The position numbers were made by a program, and so were the translations under genes. This document shows positions 18,184-27,180 of a DNA stretch of 47,551 bases, in pieces (position 1 is the first letter of the stretch; each line of letters starts with the position of its first letter). The notes under the pieces were generated by a model. That model did no database searches and was not told where the DNA came from. It saw nothing but the letters and a program-made list of their open reading frames with translations. This stretch comes from CAZRCZ01 sp964598765 (GTDB lineage: Bacteria > Sumerlaeota > Sumerlaeia > MVZB01 > JAJFLK01): contig CAZRCZ010000028.1 in the NCBI GenBank assembly GCA_964598765.1, positions 1 through 47,551 of the forward strand, read 5' to 3'.

Positions 18184-19659
18184 GTGCTGCGCGCGCAAAA
18201 TTCGGACGGCGGCTGGGGTGGGGGGAAAGACGGCGAGAGGGACCATTACATGACCGCCTATGTCGTTTGGGGGCTGACGCTCGCGCGCGAGGCGGGAATC
18301 GAAATCAAAAATGAAGCTCTGAATCGCGGCGCGGATTATCTCGACAAGACGCTGGTCGAGGAGGAATCCAATTTCGATCAGCAGGCTTGGATGCTCCATG
18401 CCTTGGCGGTTCATCACGCCGTGACGAAGAAATCGGGCGTGGGTCAATTTCAACAAAAGGCGGTCGATAATCTTTGGGCGAACCGCGACAAACTCAACGC
18501 CTACACCCGCGCGCTTTTCGCCCTGAGCGTCCACGCCTACGGCTTCAAAGACAAGGCAAAGACGCTGATTGAAAACCTTGAAAACGGCGTCAAGCGCGAC
18601 GATACGCCCGACGTTTCCATCGTGCAGGAAGGGAACCAACAATCTCACGGCGCGATCATCGGCACGGCGCATTGGGGCGAAGACGGAGTTTATTGGCGCT
18701 GGTCGGACGGCGGAATCGAGGCGACCTGCTTCGCGCTCCGCGCCCTGCTCGCCGTGGATCCCAAAAGTCCGCTGATCGAGCCGGTGAGCAACTGGCTCGT
18801 CAAGAATCGGCGCGGCGCGCAATGGAGCAACACCCGCGACACCGCCATCGCCGTGCTGACGTTCAACGATTATCTCCGCGCGAGCGGCGAATTGAATCCC
18901 GAACTCGAATACGAGCTGGCCGTGAATGGAACCTCGATCGTGAAAAAGAAGCTCACCGCCGAGGACGCCCTCGGCGCGCCGAGCCGATTCGAGATTGACC
19001 GCAAACTTCTGCGCGACGGCGCGAATGAGATTCGGATCATCCGCAAAAGCGGGAATAGTCCGATTTATTTCTCCGCCGACACGCGATTTTTCAGTCTGGA
19101 GGAACCGATTGCTCCGGCGGGAAACGAAATTTTCGTCCGCCGGCAATACTACAAACTCGTCGGTCGCCCGACGTTGCTCAAGGGTTATGTCTATGACAAA
19201 CAACCGATGAACGACGGCGAATCGGTCGCAAGCGGCGAGCGCGTCGAATCGGTCCTCACCATCGAATCCAAGAACAATTACGAATATCTCGTCTTTGAAG
19301 ACCTGAAACCCGCCGGACTGGAGGCGGTCGAGGTTCGGAGCGGTCAATCGCTCTACGCCAAGGAGATCAAATCGGGCGCGGCGACTTCGGCGTTGCGCGA
19401 TAAAAAGTCAAATCTCGGCGACGAAAGCGACTACACCGGTCGCTCACGATGGGTTTATCAGGAACTGCGCGATCGCAAAATCGCCCTGTTTCTCGACAAG
19501 CTCCCCGAAGGAATTTGGGAAATTCGGACGGACCTCCGCGCCGAAATCCCCGGAAAATTCCACGCGCTTCCCGCGACCGGACAAGCGATGTATATTCCGG
19601 AAATTCGATGCAACGGGAGCGAGGTGAGAATTACGATTGTTGAGAAGGAGAAAGAGTAG
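18184..19659 (+). CDS. Alpha-2-macroglobulin family protein, C-terminal part after the gap
   Basis: Continuation of the preceding gene in another frame because of the gap; the apparent GTG start at 18184 is not a real start. It holds the rest of the alpha/alpha thioester-containing helical domain (NSDGGWG, DHYMTAYVVWGLTLAREAG, FDQQAWMLHALAVHHA, WSDGGIEATCFALRALLAVD, NTRDTAIAVLTFNDYLRA) and the C-terminal receptor-binding-like beta domain (VESVLTIESKNNYEYLVFED, ELRDRKIALFLDKLPEGIWE). Where most relatives read GGWGWW, this copy reads GGWGGGKDGE, possibly another sequence error near the gap. It ends 8 bp from the convergent sppA stop. Confidence 0.88.
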   Translation: MLRAQNSDGGWGGGKDGERDHYMTAYVVWGLTLAREAGIEIKNEALNRGADYLDKTLVEEESNFDQQAWMLHALAVHHAVTKKSGVGQFQQKAVDNLWANRDKLNAYTRALFALSVHAYGFKDKAKTLIENLENGVKRDDTPDVSIVQEGNQQSHGAIIGTAHWGEDGVYWRWSDGGIEATCFALRALLAVDPKSPLIEPVSNWLVKNRRGAQWSNTRDTAIAVLTFNDYLRASGELNPELEYELAVNGTSIVKKKLTAEDALGAPSRFEIDRKLLRDGANEIRIIRKSGNSPIYFSADTRFFSLEEPIAPAGNEIFVRRQYYKLVGRPTLLKGYVYDKQPMNDGESVASGERVESVLTIESKNNYEYLVFEDLKPAGLEAVEVRSGQSLYAKEIKSGAATSALRDKKSNLGDESDYTGRSRWVYQELRDRKIALFLDKLPEGIWEIRTDLRAEIPGKFHALPATGQAMYIPEIRCNGSEVRITIVEKEKE

Positions 19660-19667
19660 AAGAAAGA

Positions 19668-20840
19668 TCAGAATGGGATGATCCGATACTGGAGCGTGGG
19701 ATGGGACCAATTCGCCGAGGCGTGAGTCACGGCGCCGCTGACCTTGGAAAAGAGCATGTCGAAAAACGGAAGGCGCTGTTGGGGTTCGTAAACCTCGGGA
19801 CGCCCCTTGATGTTCAGGTCCTTGGCCAGTCGGCTGATCACGAGATTCAACGATCCGAGTTCGTCAACCAGACCGAGTTTCAGGGCTTGGACGCCGGTGT
19901 AAACCCGGCCGTCCGCGATCTGCAGGAGGAACTCGCGCGAGGTTCCGTTCATTGGTTTCGTAAATTGATACGCCGCCCAATCCTCCTCCTTAAAAGAAGT
20001 ATAGGCCGACGCGATTTGTGGCTCCCGCTGAGCGAGCACGTCATCCACGAATTGAGCGTAGGTGTCGTTGATCAAAAGATCGAAAACTTTTTTCTCCGCA
20101 TCGGTCATGGGACGGAACGGCGATCCGGCGTCCTTGAATCGTCCGCTCTTGACGACCTCGACCTTCACGCCCGCTTTTTCGGCCAAATCCTCGACCCGGT
20201 AATTGGTGGAGATGACGCCGATGGAACCGGTGAGCGTTCCGCGATTGGCGAAGATGCGGTCGGTGGCGGCGGCGATGTAGTAAGCGCCGGAAGCGGCCAA
20301 GTCGCCCATGGAGGCGTAAACTTTTTTCGCGCCTTTGCCGTTGTGTCCGGTCCGCATCTGGAGAATTTCGTCGTAGATTTCCTGCGACGAGCCGACCGCT
20401 CCCCCCGGCGACTCCAAACGAAGAATCACCCCCTTGACGTGGGGATCATCGGCGATCTCCTTGAGCGACTTCATCCAGAAATCGTAATTCGAACCGGGCA
20501 TGATGCTTCCGTCAATGGTCAGCAGAGCAATGGAATGGGATTGGAGACTCACGTTGGCTCCGAAACGTCTGGAGATGCCGTCGCGTCCGCCCCGCAGAAG
20601 GAATCCCCCCAGTGTGGACAAGCCCAGCAAGCCGACGACAAAGAGAATCATCAACCCAAACAAAATAGGCAAAATGCGTCGGGGGCGTCGTTCCGGTCGC
20701 GGCGGCAAAGGGGGCCAAGCCGGACGTCCCCCCTGCGGCGGATAACCCGCATACGGAGGGATGGGGAAAGGTTGAATCGGAGGTTGGTCCGGCGGTCGTT
20801 GACCGGCCGAGGGTTGTCGTGGGTCGTTCCATTCAGGCAT
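19668..20840 (-). CDS. sppA: Signal peptide peptidase SppA (36K type)
   Basis: Membrane-anchored serine protease of 390 residues that digests cleaved signal peptides. A Pro-rich cytoplasmic N-terminus (about residues 8-50) precedes one transmembrane helix (ILPILFGLMILFVVGLLGL). The S49 domain has the oxyanion region LESPGGAVGSS, the nucleophile Ser184 in LAASGAYYIA and the general base Lys236 in KSGRFKDAGSP, followed by TGVQALKLGLVDELG. It is the single-domain bacterial form, not the duplicated 67K E. coli type. The long Pro-rich lead is unusual and may bind a partner. It is divergent from metG. Confidence 0.94.
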   Translation of the reverse strand: MPEWNDPRQPSAGQRPPDQPPIQPFPIPPYAGYPPQGGRPAWPPLPPRPERRPRRILPILFGLMILFVVGLLGLSTLGGFLLRGGRDGISRRFGANVSLQSHSIALLTIDGSIMPGSNYDFWMKSLKEIADDPHVKGVILRLESPGGAVGSSQEIYDEILQMRTGHNGKGAKKVYASMGDLAASGAYYIAAATDRIFANRGTLTGSIGVISTNYRVEDLAEKAGVKVEVVKSGRFKDAGSPFRPMTDAEKKVFDLLINDTYAQFVDDVLAQREPQIASAYTSFKEEDWAAYQFTKPMNGTSREFLLQIADGRVYTGVQALKLGLVDELGSLNLVISRLAKDLNIKGRPEVYEPQQRLPFFDMLFSKVSGAVTHASANWSHPTLQYRIIPF

Positions 20841-21016
20841 GGTTCATTTACCTCTTGGGGGTGACTGTTTTGCTCGATTCTCGATTCACATTAGCACGGC
20901 GAGATGGGAAGACCCAAGGAAAACGGCTGACGCGATTCGACCCGATCCATTCCATTTTCGGCCATCTGAAGACAGTCTTGATCTTTTCGTTCCCTCCATC
21001 GCAAAATCTCTTCCCT

Positions 21017-22567
21017 ATGGCCAAACGCGGACGCTTCTACATCACCACCCCGATCTATTACACCAACGACAAGGCGCACTTGGGACACGTCTTTGAGGTG
21101 ATCGGCATTGACGTTCAGGCGCGGTTTCGCCGACTGATCGGCCATGACGTTCACCTTGTGTCCGGAACGGACGAGCATGGACAGAAGATCCAAAATCAAG
21201 CCGCCGCCAAGGGAATTTCACCCCGCGAGTTGGTTGACGGCCTCGCCGAACAATTCATCACCCTCTGGAAGAAGATCGAAATCAGCAACGACGATTTCAT
21301 CCGCACGACGGAACCTCGCCAACATGCCGGGGTGGAGAAATTCTGGCGCGACGTCGCCGCCAAGGGGTGGATTTACCGCGGCAAATATGAGGGATGGTAT
21401 AACACCCGCGACGAGGCTTACTACACGGAGAAGGAACTCGCCGAGGCCGGACTGACCAAGGATGATCCCTACATCAAATGGACCAGCGAGCCGGTTTTTT
21501 ATTTCAAGCTCTCGGCGTTTCAAAAAGAGATCGAACGGCTTTACGCCGAACGCCCCGATTTCATTCAGCCGTCGCATCACTCCGCGCAAATGCTCAACTC
21601 CTTCATCAAGCCGGGACTGAGCGATCTCTGCATTTCCCGCTCGACAATTTCGTGGGGAATCCCCGTTCCCGACGCGCCGGGCGAAGTGGTTTACGTTTGG
21701 TTCGACGCCCTCGTGAATTATCTTTCGGCGATTGGCTTTGGCCGCGACGAAGCTTGGCGCCAATGGTGGCCCGCCGACGTCCACGTCGTTGGAAAAGACA
21801 TCCTGAAATTCCACACGATCATCTGGCCCGCCATGCTCATGGCGGCGGGTCTGGAATTGCCCAAGCAAGTTTACGGCCACGGATTCATCACCCTGCGCGA
21901 CGCCGGATCGCAGGAGGAAATCAAGATGAGCAAATCGCGCGGCAACATCATTGATCCGAACGACTTGATCGCCGATTACGGCGTCTCCGCGCTCCGGTAT
22001 CATCTATTGCGTGAGTTCAATTACGGCGGCGACGGAGCCTTCATCGAGGCCAACATGAAGACGCGCTACAACGCCGACTTGGCCAACGGCTTGGGCAACC
22101 TCGTTTCCCGCTCGCTCAACATGATTGAAAAATCGCAGGATGGAAAGATTGTCGTCGCGCCGACTGACGGCGCGGAGGAACAAGCCGTGATCGCGCGTAT
22201 CCGCGAAGCGTTCGACGCCTTCGAGGATCTCCTGCCGAAATTCGAGTATTCGCGCGCATTGACGAAAATTTGGGAGGCCGCGACCGCGCTCGACAAATAC
22301 ATAGACACGCAAAAGCCTTGGGCGCTGGCCAAAGACCCTGCGCAAAAAGAGCGGCTCGCGTCCGTACTCTACACACTCGCCGAAGGAATCCGTTGCCTCG
22401 CCTCTCTTCTCTATCCTTTTATCCCCTCCACCGCCGAGGAAATCTGGCGGCGGCTCGGAATGGAGCAATCCCTTCTTCAAGCGGATTGGTCGGATCACCG
22501 CCGTTGGGGGTTGCTTCCGTCCGGCATCCGCGCCCAAAAGGGAACTTCGCTTTTTCCACGCCTCTGA
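21017..22567 (+). CDS. metG: Methionyl-tRNA synthetase
   Basis: Class I synthetase of 516 residues that charges tRNA-Met. Motifs are YITTPIYYTNDKAHLGHVFE (the HIGH box reads HLGH), SGTDEHGQKIQNQA and KMSKSRGNIIDPN. The ATG at 21017 starts directly at MAKRGRFYITTP; a longer frame from 20819 crosses the sppA promoter region. The connective region lacks the four zinc Cys, so it is the zinc-free type. The C-terminal EMAP-like tRNA-binding domain found in many bacteria is missing; the protein stops after the anticodon helix bundle (RCLASLLYPFIPSTAEEIWR). Confidence 0.96.
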   Translation: MAKRGRFYITTPIYYTNDKAHLGHVFEVIGIDVQARFRRLIGHDVHLVSGTDEHGQKIQNQAAAKGISPRELVDGLAEQFITLWKKIEISNDDFIRTTEPRQHAGVEKFWRDVAAKGWIYRGKYEGWYNTRDEAYYTEKELAEAGLTKDDPYIKWTSEPVFYFKLSAFQKEIERLYAERPDFIQPSHHSAQMLNSFIKPGLSDLCISRSTISWGIPVPDAPGEVVYVWFDALVNYLSAIGFGRDEAWRQWWPADVHVVGKDILKFHTIIWPAMLMAAGLELPKQVYGHGFITLRDAGSQEEIKMSKSRGNIIDPNDLIADYGVSALRYHLLREFNYGGDGAFIEANMKTRYNADLANGLGNLVSRSLNMIEKSQDGKIVVAPTDGAEEQAVIARIREAFDAFEDLLPKFEYSRALTKIWEAATALDKYIDTQKPWALAKDPAQKERLASVLYTLAEGIRCLASLLYPFIPSTAEEIWRRLGMEQSLLQADWSDHRRWGLLPSGIRAQKGTSLFPRL

Positions 22568-22580
22568 GGGGGGCTTTTTC
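22556..22580 (+). terminator. Weak intrinsic terminator overlapping the metG stop
   Basis: GCCTC, a short loop, GGGGGC and then TTTTTC spans the stop codon. The stem is only five pairs with one G-T, so this is a candidate only. The remaining 150 bp before otsA contains nothing else I can defend. Confidence 0.3.
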
Positions 22581-22728
22581 GATTAAACGAATTGTATTGT
22601 TATGATTGCCCCTCCTTTTGCCGTAGAATGGGTCAGGGGGACGGGGGCCATTCGCTCCCGCAAGGCTTTGGCGCAGTTGTCCTTCGGGAGAGTCGCCCCG
22701 TTGGCAAGAGGCAGGGAGATGGGCGGAC

Positions 22729-24228
22729 ATGGGATCCTCCTTGTGGACATTCCAATCCCTGAAAGAGCTGATTCGCGACAAAATCGGCGAAGCGAAGTTT
22801 ATCGCCGTCGCGAATCGGGAACCTTACATTCACCGCTACGCCAACGGCGAGATCAAGTGCGTCTTTCCCGCCAGCGGCATGGCCACCGCGCTGGACCCGA
22901 TCATGAAGGCCACAGGCGGTGTTTGGGTCGCTCATGGAAGCGGCGACGCCGACCGGGAAGTCGTGGATGACCACGACCGCGTCCGCGTTCCTCCGGACGA
23001 TCCCTCCTATACCCTGCGCCGCGTTTGGCTGTCCAAAGAGCAGGAAGACGGATTTTACTTCGGTTTGTCGAATCAGGGACTGTGGCCGCTTTGTCACGTC
23101 GCTTACGCGCGTCCGGAATTTCATGAGCGCGATTGGGAATCCTATAAGGAGGTCAATCGTTTGTTCGCCGAGGCGGTGCTTCAGGAAGCCGGAGACGCCC
23201 CCGCTTTTGTCTTCGTTCAAGATTATCATTTTTGTTTGCTGTCCCGAATGCTCAAGCAAATGGGAGGCGACAAACTGAAGGTCGCGCAGTTCTGGCACAT
23301 CCCTTGGCCCAACCGCGAAACCTTCCGCATTTGTCCGTGGACAGAAGACCTGCTCTACGGCTTGTTGGGCAACGATCTGCTCGGTTTTCACATCCGGTAT
23401 CATTGCCAGAATTTCCTCGACGCTTGCGAGCAAATGATCGAATCCAAAATTGACCACGAGCGATCCGAGGTCGTTTGCGGCGGCAAGTCAACACTCGTCC
23501 GCCCGTTTCCCATCAGCATTGATTTCGAGCGGCACGAAGCGCAGGCGCGCCAACCGGAAGTCGAAAAGGCCATGGAACGGTGGCGGCGGCGGCTCCGCCT
23601 CGGAAATCAGGCGCTGGGGTTGGGCATCGAGCGGCTCGATTACACCAAGGGAATTCCCGACCGGATGACGGGATTGGATTATTTCTTCGAGCGCAACCCC
23701 CAGTGGCTTCGCAAGTTGACGTTTGTCCAAATCGCCGTTCCCAGCCGGACTCAAGTCGCGCGCTACCGCCAAGAGGAAAAGGAGATCGAGGATCTGGTCA
23801 ATCAAATCAATTGGAAGTGGGGGGATCAGCATTGGAAACCGGTCGTCCTCATTCAGGAGCATCACGACCCCGTGGACATGATGGCCCTGCATCGTCTGGC
23901 GAAATTCATGATCGTCAGCTCGCTTCACGACGGGATGAACTTGGTCGCCAAGGAATATCTGGCCAGCAGGTTTGACGAGCAGGGAGTCCTGATCCTCAGC
24001 AGTTTCACGGGAGCGCATGAGGAATTGCCGGAATCGTTGGCCATCAATCCGTTCGCCACGCACGAATACGCCAACGCCATTTTGCAGTCCCTCACGATGA
24101 CGGAGAAGGAACAACAGGACCGAATGAAGCGAATGCGCGCTCACCTCGCCTACTACAACGTTTACCGTTGGGCCGCGAAAATTCTCTTCACCCTCTTTAA
24201 CCTCGAATTTCCGGAAACCGAAATATGA
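22729..24228 (+). CDS. otsA: Trehalose-6-phosphate synthase (GT20)
   Basis: GT20 retaining glucosyltransferase of 499 residues that joins a nucleotide-glucose to glucose-6-phosphate. Family landmarks: FIAVANREPYIHRY, FVFVQDYHFCLLSRML (the WVHDYHL region), FWHIPWPNRETFRICPW, LLGFHIRYHCQNF, GIERLDYTKGIPDRM, and ALHRLAKFMIVSSLHDGMNL with VAKEYLASR. The usual N-terminal loop GGL is replaced by MATALDPIMKATGGVWVAHG, as in the longer non-enterobacterial OtsA group. The final 4 nt overlap the otsB start (ATGA). The product goes to OtsB for dephosphorylation. Confidence 0.95.
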   Translation: MGSSLWTFQSLKELIRDKIGEAKFIAVANREPYIHRYANGEIKCVFPASGMATALDPIMKATGGVWVAHGSGDADREVVDDHDRVRVPPDDPSYTLRRVWLSKEQEDGFYFGLSNQGLWPLCHVAYARPEFHERDWESYKEVNRLFAEAVLQEAGDAPAFVFVQDYHFCLLSRMLKQMGGDKLKVAQFWHIPWPNRETFRICPWTEDLLYGLLGNDLLGFHIRYHCQNFLDACEQMIESKIDHERSEVVCGGKSTLVRPFPISIDFERHEAQARQPEVEKAMERWRRRLRLGNQALGLGIERLDYTKGIPDRMTGLDYFFERNPQWLRKLTFVQIAVPSRTQVARYRQEEKEIEDLVNQINWKWGDQHWKPVVLIQEHHDPVDMMALHRLAKFMIVSSLHDGMNLVAKEYLASRFDEQGVLILSSFTGAHEELPESLAINPFATHEYANAILQSLTMTEKEQQDRMKRMRAHLAYYNVYRWAAKILFTLFNLEFPETEI

Positions 24229-25058
24229 ATCGTGCCGGGTTGCCGCCCCGTTTGATGGAGACGATTCGCGCGCGCCTCGAATCGGACAAGCGGCTGGCTT
24301 TGCTCAGCGACTGCGACGGAACCTTGACCGGCTTCCAAGCCGATCCCGCCCGCGTGAAATTGCCCCCTAAAATTCGCGAATCTCTGGAGCGTCTTCGCGT
24401 GATTCCCGGTCTTCGGATCGCCATTATTTCGGGACGGCGTGTGGAGGATGTTCGGCGTCTCATTGGCGTGGAGGGGATTATTTACGCCGGAAACCACGGA
24501 TTGGAAATTCAAGGATCCGATTTTGACTTTGTCCATCCCGATGCAAAAAAATGCCGGGACGATTTGTTGGCTCTCCGCGACGAACTTTGTGACCAATTAA
24601 AACGGGTGCCCCGCGTCTGGATCGAAGACAAACACTTAACGCTGAGCGTCCATTATCGCCTTGTCCCTTCGGCGGAACCGGAGGTCAAGCGGGAAGTCGG
24701 CGACTTGCTGGCGGATTTCCCAACGCTCCGCATGGTATCCGGCAACATGGTGGTGGAGATTCGCCCGAAGATCGGATGGGACAAAGGAAAAGCGGTCGGC
24801 TGGATTCTTGAACGCGGAAAACTTCCGGCGGCGCGCGCCGTTTACCTCGGCGACGATACCACCGACGAGGACGCTTTTGAATTTCTGAGGAACGGGATCA
24901 CGATCCGCGTCGGTCCCCAGCGTCCCACGGCGGCGGCGTTTGAGTTGAAAGATCCGCAAGAGGTCGAAACGTACCTATGCCGGTTGGTTTCCCTTCTTGA
25001 AAATCGTCGTGTCCGATCCAACAAACCTAGTAAACGGAGACTCCCTATCACGGGATAA
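24225..25058 (+). CDS. otsB: Trehalose-6-phosphate phosphatase
   Basis: HAD-superfamily phosphatase of 277 residues completing the OtsAB route. HAD motif I is LLSDCDGTLTG, with nucleophile Asp29 and acid/base Asp31; motif II is IAIISGRRVEDV; the cap has YAGNHGLEI; motif IV is YLGDDTTDEDAF with Asp210 and Asp211. The ATG overlaps the otsA stop, so the two are translationally coupled. The stop lies 4 bp from the convergent treT stop. The last 20 residues (ENRRVRSNKPSKRRLPITG) are basic and probably disordered. Confidence 0.95.
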   Translation: MNRAGLPPRLMETIRARLESDKRLALLSDCDGTLTGFQADPARVKLPPKIRESLERLRVIPGLRIAIISGRRVEDVRRLIGVEGIIYAGNHGLEIQGSDFDFVHPDAKKCRDDLLALRDELCDQLKRVPRVWIEDKHLTLSVHYRLVPSAEPEVKREVGDLLADFPTLRMVSGNMVVEIRPKIGWDKGKAVGWILERGKLPAARAVYLGDDTTDEDAFEFLRNGITIRVGPQRPTAAAFELKDPQEVETYLCRLVSLLENRRVRSNKPSKRRLPITG

Positions 25059-25062
25059 CGAG

Positions 25063-26307
25063 TCACCCCGCCAAGAGCGCGTCGTTGAGTCCTCGGCGCA
25101 AACCTTGGATGAGCGTCAAAACGTCTCGCAATTGGCGCGTGAGCAGAAAATTGTCTCGGACGAGGTCCTTCCCCGTCGCTCCCATCCGCTGAATTTCGGC
25201 GGGGCGTTCCAAAAGATAGCGAAGCCAGAGCGCCGCCCCTTCGGGCGAATCCACGAGAAATCCGGTCTGATGGTTGTGGACTTGTAGGCGAATTCCCCCC
25301 GTATTGCCGCCGATGACCGGCTTGGATTTCCAGAGCGCCTCGGTGACCGTCAACCCGAAACCTTCCTGAACCGATTTCTGAACGACGACGCTGGACGCCC
25401 GTTGAAGCGCGTTGACGGTGACGTTGGCGTCGCCGGGAAGAAGATGGATATGAATGAGGGGATCATTGCGCGAAGCGTTTTGAACCTCCTCGAAGACTTC
25501 GGCTCCCTCCGGATCGTCCGCCGCTCCGCCTCCGGCCAGAATCAAGCGGGCCGGGATCGTTTGCCTCAAAAGGTCGAACGCCTGAATCACGCCCAGCGGG
25601 TCCTTGAATCGGTCGAAGCGGGAAATTTGGATGAGGATCGGTTCCTCGCGGGGAATGTGAAGTCCCTCCAGCGCCGCGTCAATTTCATCCTTGGCGAGTT
25701 CCCGATTCTTGTCGCTCAGAGGGTCAATGCTGGGAGGGATGATGAACTGTGGGTGTGGCAACGGTTGGGCAAAATCGGCCATCGAGAAGATGCTCGCGTC
25801 GTAGCGGATCACTTTGGAGGCGAGATACGTCCAGACCTTCCGATTCGGATGACTGGCGTTGACGTGACATCGCCAAATCCAACGCCCCTTCCGGTTGGGG
25901 CAATGATCAATGAGCGCGGCGGGCTGGGGATCATGGATGAAAACAAAATCGGCGGCTTCCAGAACCGGCCGCAGACGTTCGGCGTTCATCCGCACCGTGT
26001 CCTCATAACACTGAATCATGGCCGGAGTCAGTCGAACCGAATGTCCCTGAAGACCGTTGTGAAAAGTTTTGGTCGCCGCGAAAAATTCCGGATTGCCCTC
26101 GACGACTTCCCATGAAGCGTCCAATTCAAGGTCGCACATCAGGGAAACCATCCAATCCAGTATCTCGGCGACGCCGCCGCCGAGCCGCGTGGAGTTGACG
26201 TGAACGACCCGGAGCCCCTTCAAGTCGGCGGCGAGAAGACGTAATTGACGGAGAACGTCGTTTCCGACAATCGGCGCGTAATCCTGCAAGGTTCGGCGGT
26301 CAATCAT
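25063..26307 (-). CDS. treT: Trehalose glycosyltransferring synthase TreT (GT4)
   Basis: GT-B glycosyltransferase of 414 residues. TreT makes trehalose in one step from nucleotide-glucose and free glucose. The N-domain has VVHVNSTRLGGGVAEILDWM and FVFIHDPQPAALIDH; the C-domain has ISRFDRFKDPLGVIQAF, LILAGGGAADDPEG and the acidic EGFGLTVTEALWKSKPVIGG motif (E-x7-E) of family GT4. These match the TreT type of Thermoproteus and Pyrococcus rather than a generic GT4. Its start overlaps the stop of the DUF5752 gene (ATGA). Finding it tail to tail with otsAB gives the organism two trehalose routes. Confidence 0.88.
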   Translation of the reverse strand: MIDRRTLQDYAPIVGNDVLRQLRLLAADLKGLRVVHVNSTRLGGGVAEILDWMVSLMCDLELDASWEVVEGNPEFFAATKTFHNGLQGHSVRLTPAMIQCYEDTVRMNAERLRPVLEAADFVFIHDPQPAALIDHCPNRKGRWIWRCHVNASHPNRKVWTYLASKVIRYDASIFSMADFAQPLPHPQFIIPPSIDPLSDKNRELAKDEIDAALEGLHIPREEPILIQISRFDRFKDPLGVIQAFDLLRQTIPARLILAGGGAADDPEGAEVFEEVQNASRNDPLIHIHLLPGDANVTVNALQRASSVVVQKSVQEGFGLTVTEALWKSKPVIGGNTGGIRLQVHNHQTGFLVDSPEGAALWLRYLLERPAEIQRMGATGKDLVRDNFLLTRQLRDVLTLIQGLRRGLNDALLAG

Positions 26308-26975
26308 CTTACGCTCCCTGCCATGTCATTGACGAGGCGCTCCTTGATTTCGCGGAGCCGGAGAAAATAAAAATCAATTTTGCCGAGGCGTGAAATCAGA
26401 TCCTCCGGCGACGGGTCGAATTTCGCCAGCCAAATCGAAAAATCATCCTTGCCCTTGGGCGGGCGTCGCCGCGCCTCGACGAAATGATAATAAATGGAAC
26501 CGAGCGACAGGGTCTTCATCCCCGCGGACATTTCCTCCGGCGTTCCGAACCGGATGCCGGTGTCGAAGATGACGGTGATTCCGCGCATGAATTGGAAGCC
26601 CTGATCGCGCGGCGCCCACGGTGTCACGGGCAACTCCGCCAGCCGCTCGTCAATCAACTCGATGACTTGACGCCTTAGGAGTTCCATGTCTTCAAACGTG
26701 TAGGGATTCAGGACTCCGATGCGCTCGGAAAGGACGCGTTCCCCCAACGTCCTTCGGATCCAAACAGCAAAATCGTTTCGGAATTCGGGGTCGTCGAAGG
26801 TTGCCCGAATGTGCGTTTCGCAAAAGTGATGGAAAATACATTCGACCGGACAGACCCGGATTCTCTCGCGAAGCTCGCGCAAGTTGAGGGCCGAATCCAC
26901 TCCGGCCATCCAAGGCACAATCGCGCAGTCCTTGATTTCGAAGGGAACAACGTCGGTTGATCGAGTTGCATCCAC
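26304..26975 (-). CDS. DUF5752-family protein, translationally coupled to treT
   Basis: Soluble protein of 223 residues with an internal duplication: VECIFHHFCETHIR and NDFAVWIRRTLGERVLSERI in the first half match GSIYYHFVEARRRPP and DDFSIWLAKF in the second, each followed by a ten-residue spacer and a Leu-rich helix. Between the halves lies FQFMRGITVIFDTGIRFGTP. This pattern fits DUF5752, a family of unknown function. Its stop overlaps the treT start by 4 nt, so the two are made together; a regulatory or scaffolding subunit for TreT is a reasonable but untested idea. No catalytic motif is evident. Confidence 0.72.
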   Translation of the reverse strand: MDATRSTDVVPFEIKDCAIVPWMAGVDSALNLRELRERIRVCPVECIFHHFCETHIRATFDDPEFRNDFAVWIRRTLGERVLSERIGVLNPYTFEDMELLRRQVIELIDERLAELPVTPWAPRDQGFQFMRGITVIFDTGIRFGTPEEMSAGMKTLSLGSIYYHFVEARRRPPKGKDDFSIWLAKFDPSPEDLISRLGKIDFYFLRLREIKERLVNDMAGSVR

Positions 26976-27180
26976 GTCAATGACCTCACCGGTATTCGCC
27001 GACGGAGCCGACGGCCGGTCATCCGCCTATATTCTATTGCGGATTCGCATCCGGGGCAACCTCTTCGTCGAATGTGGAAAATTCATTGCCAGAGGGCGGG
27101 TTCCCTTCTACATTGGCGGGGTTCGCTTCGTGGCTAGGGGTTGAGGGGTAAAAGTTCCGAATGCCCGCTCGTCTTCCCGT

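Noticed and set aside
18184..18190. True GTG start of a separate terpene-cyclase-like gene
   Set aside because: The sequence is the middle of the A2M thioester domain; the start is produced by the assembly gap.
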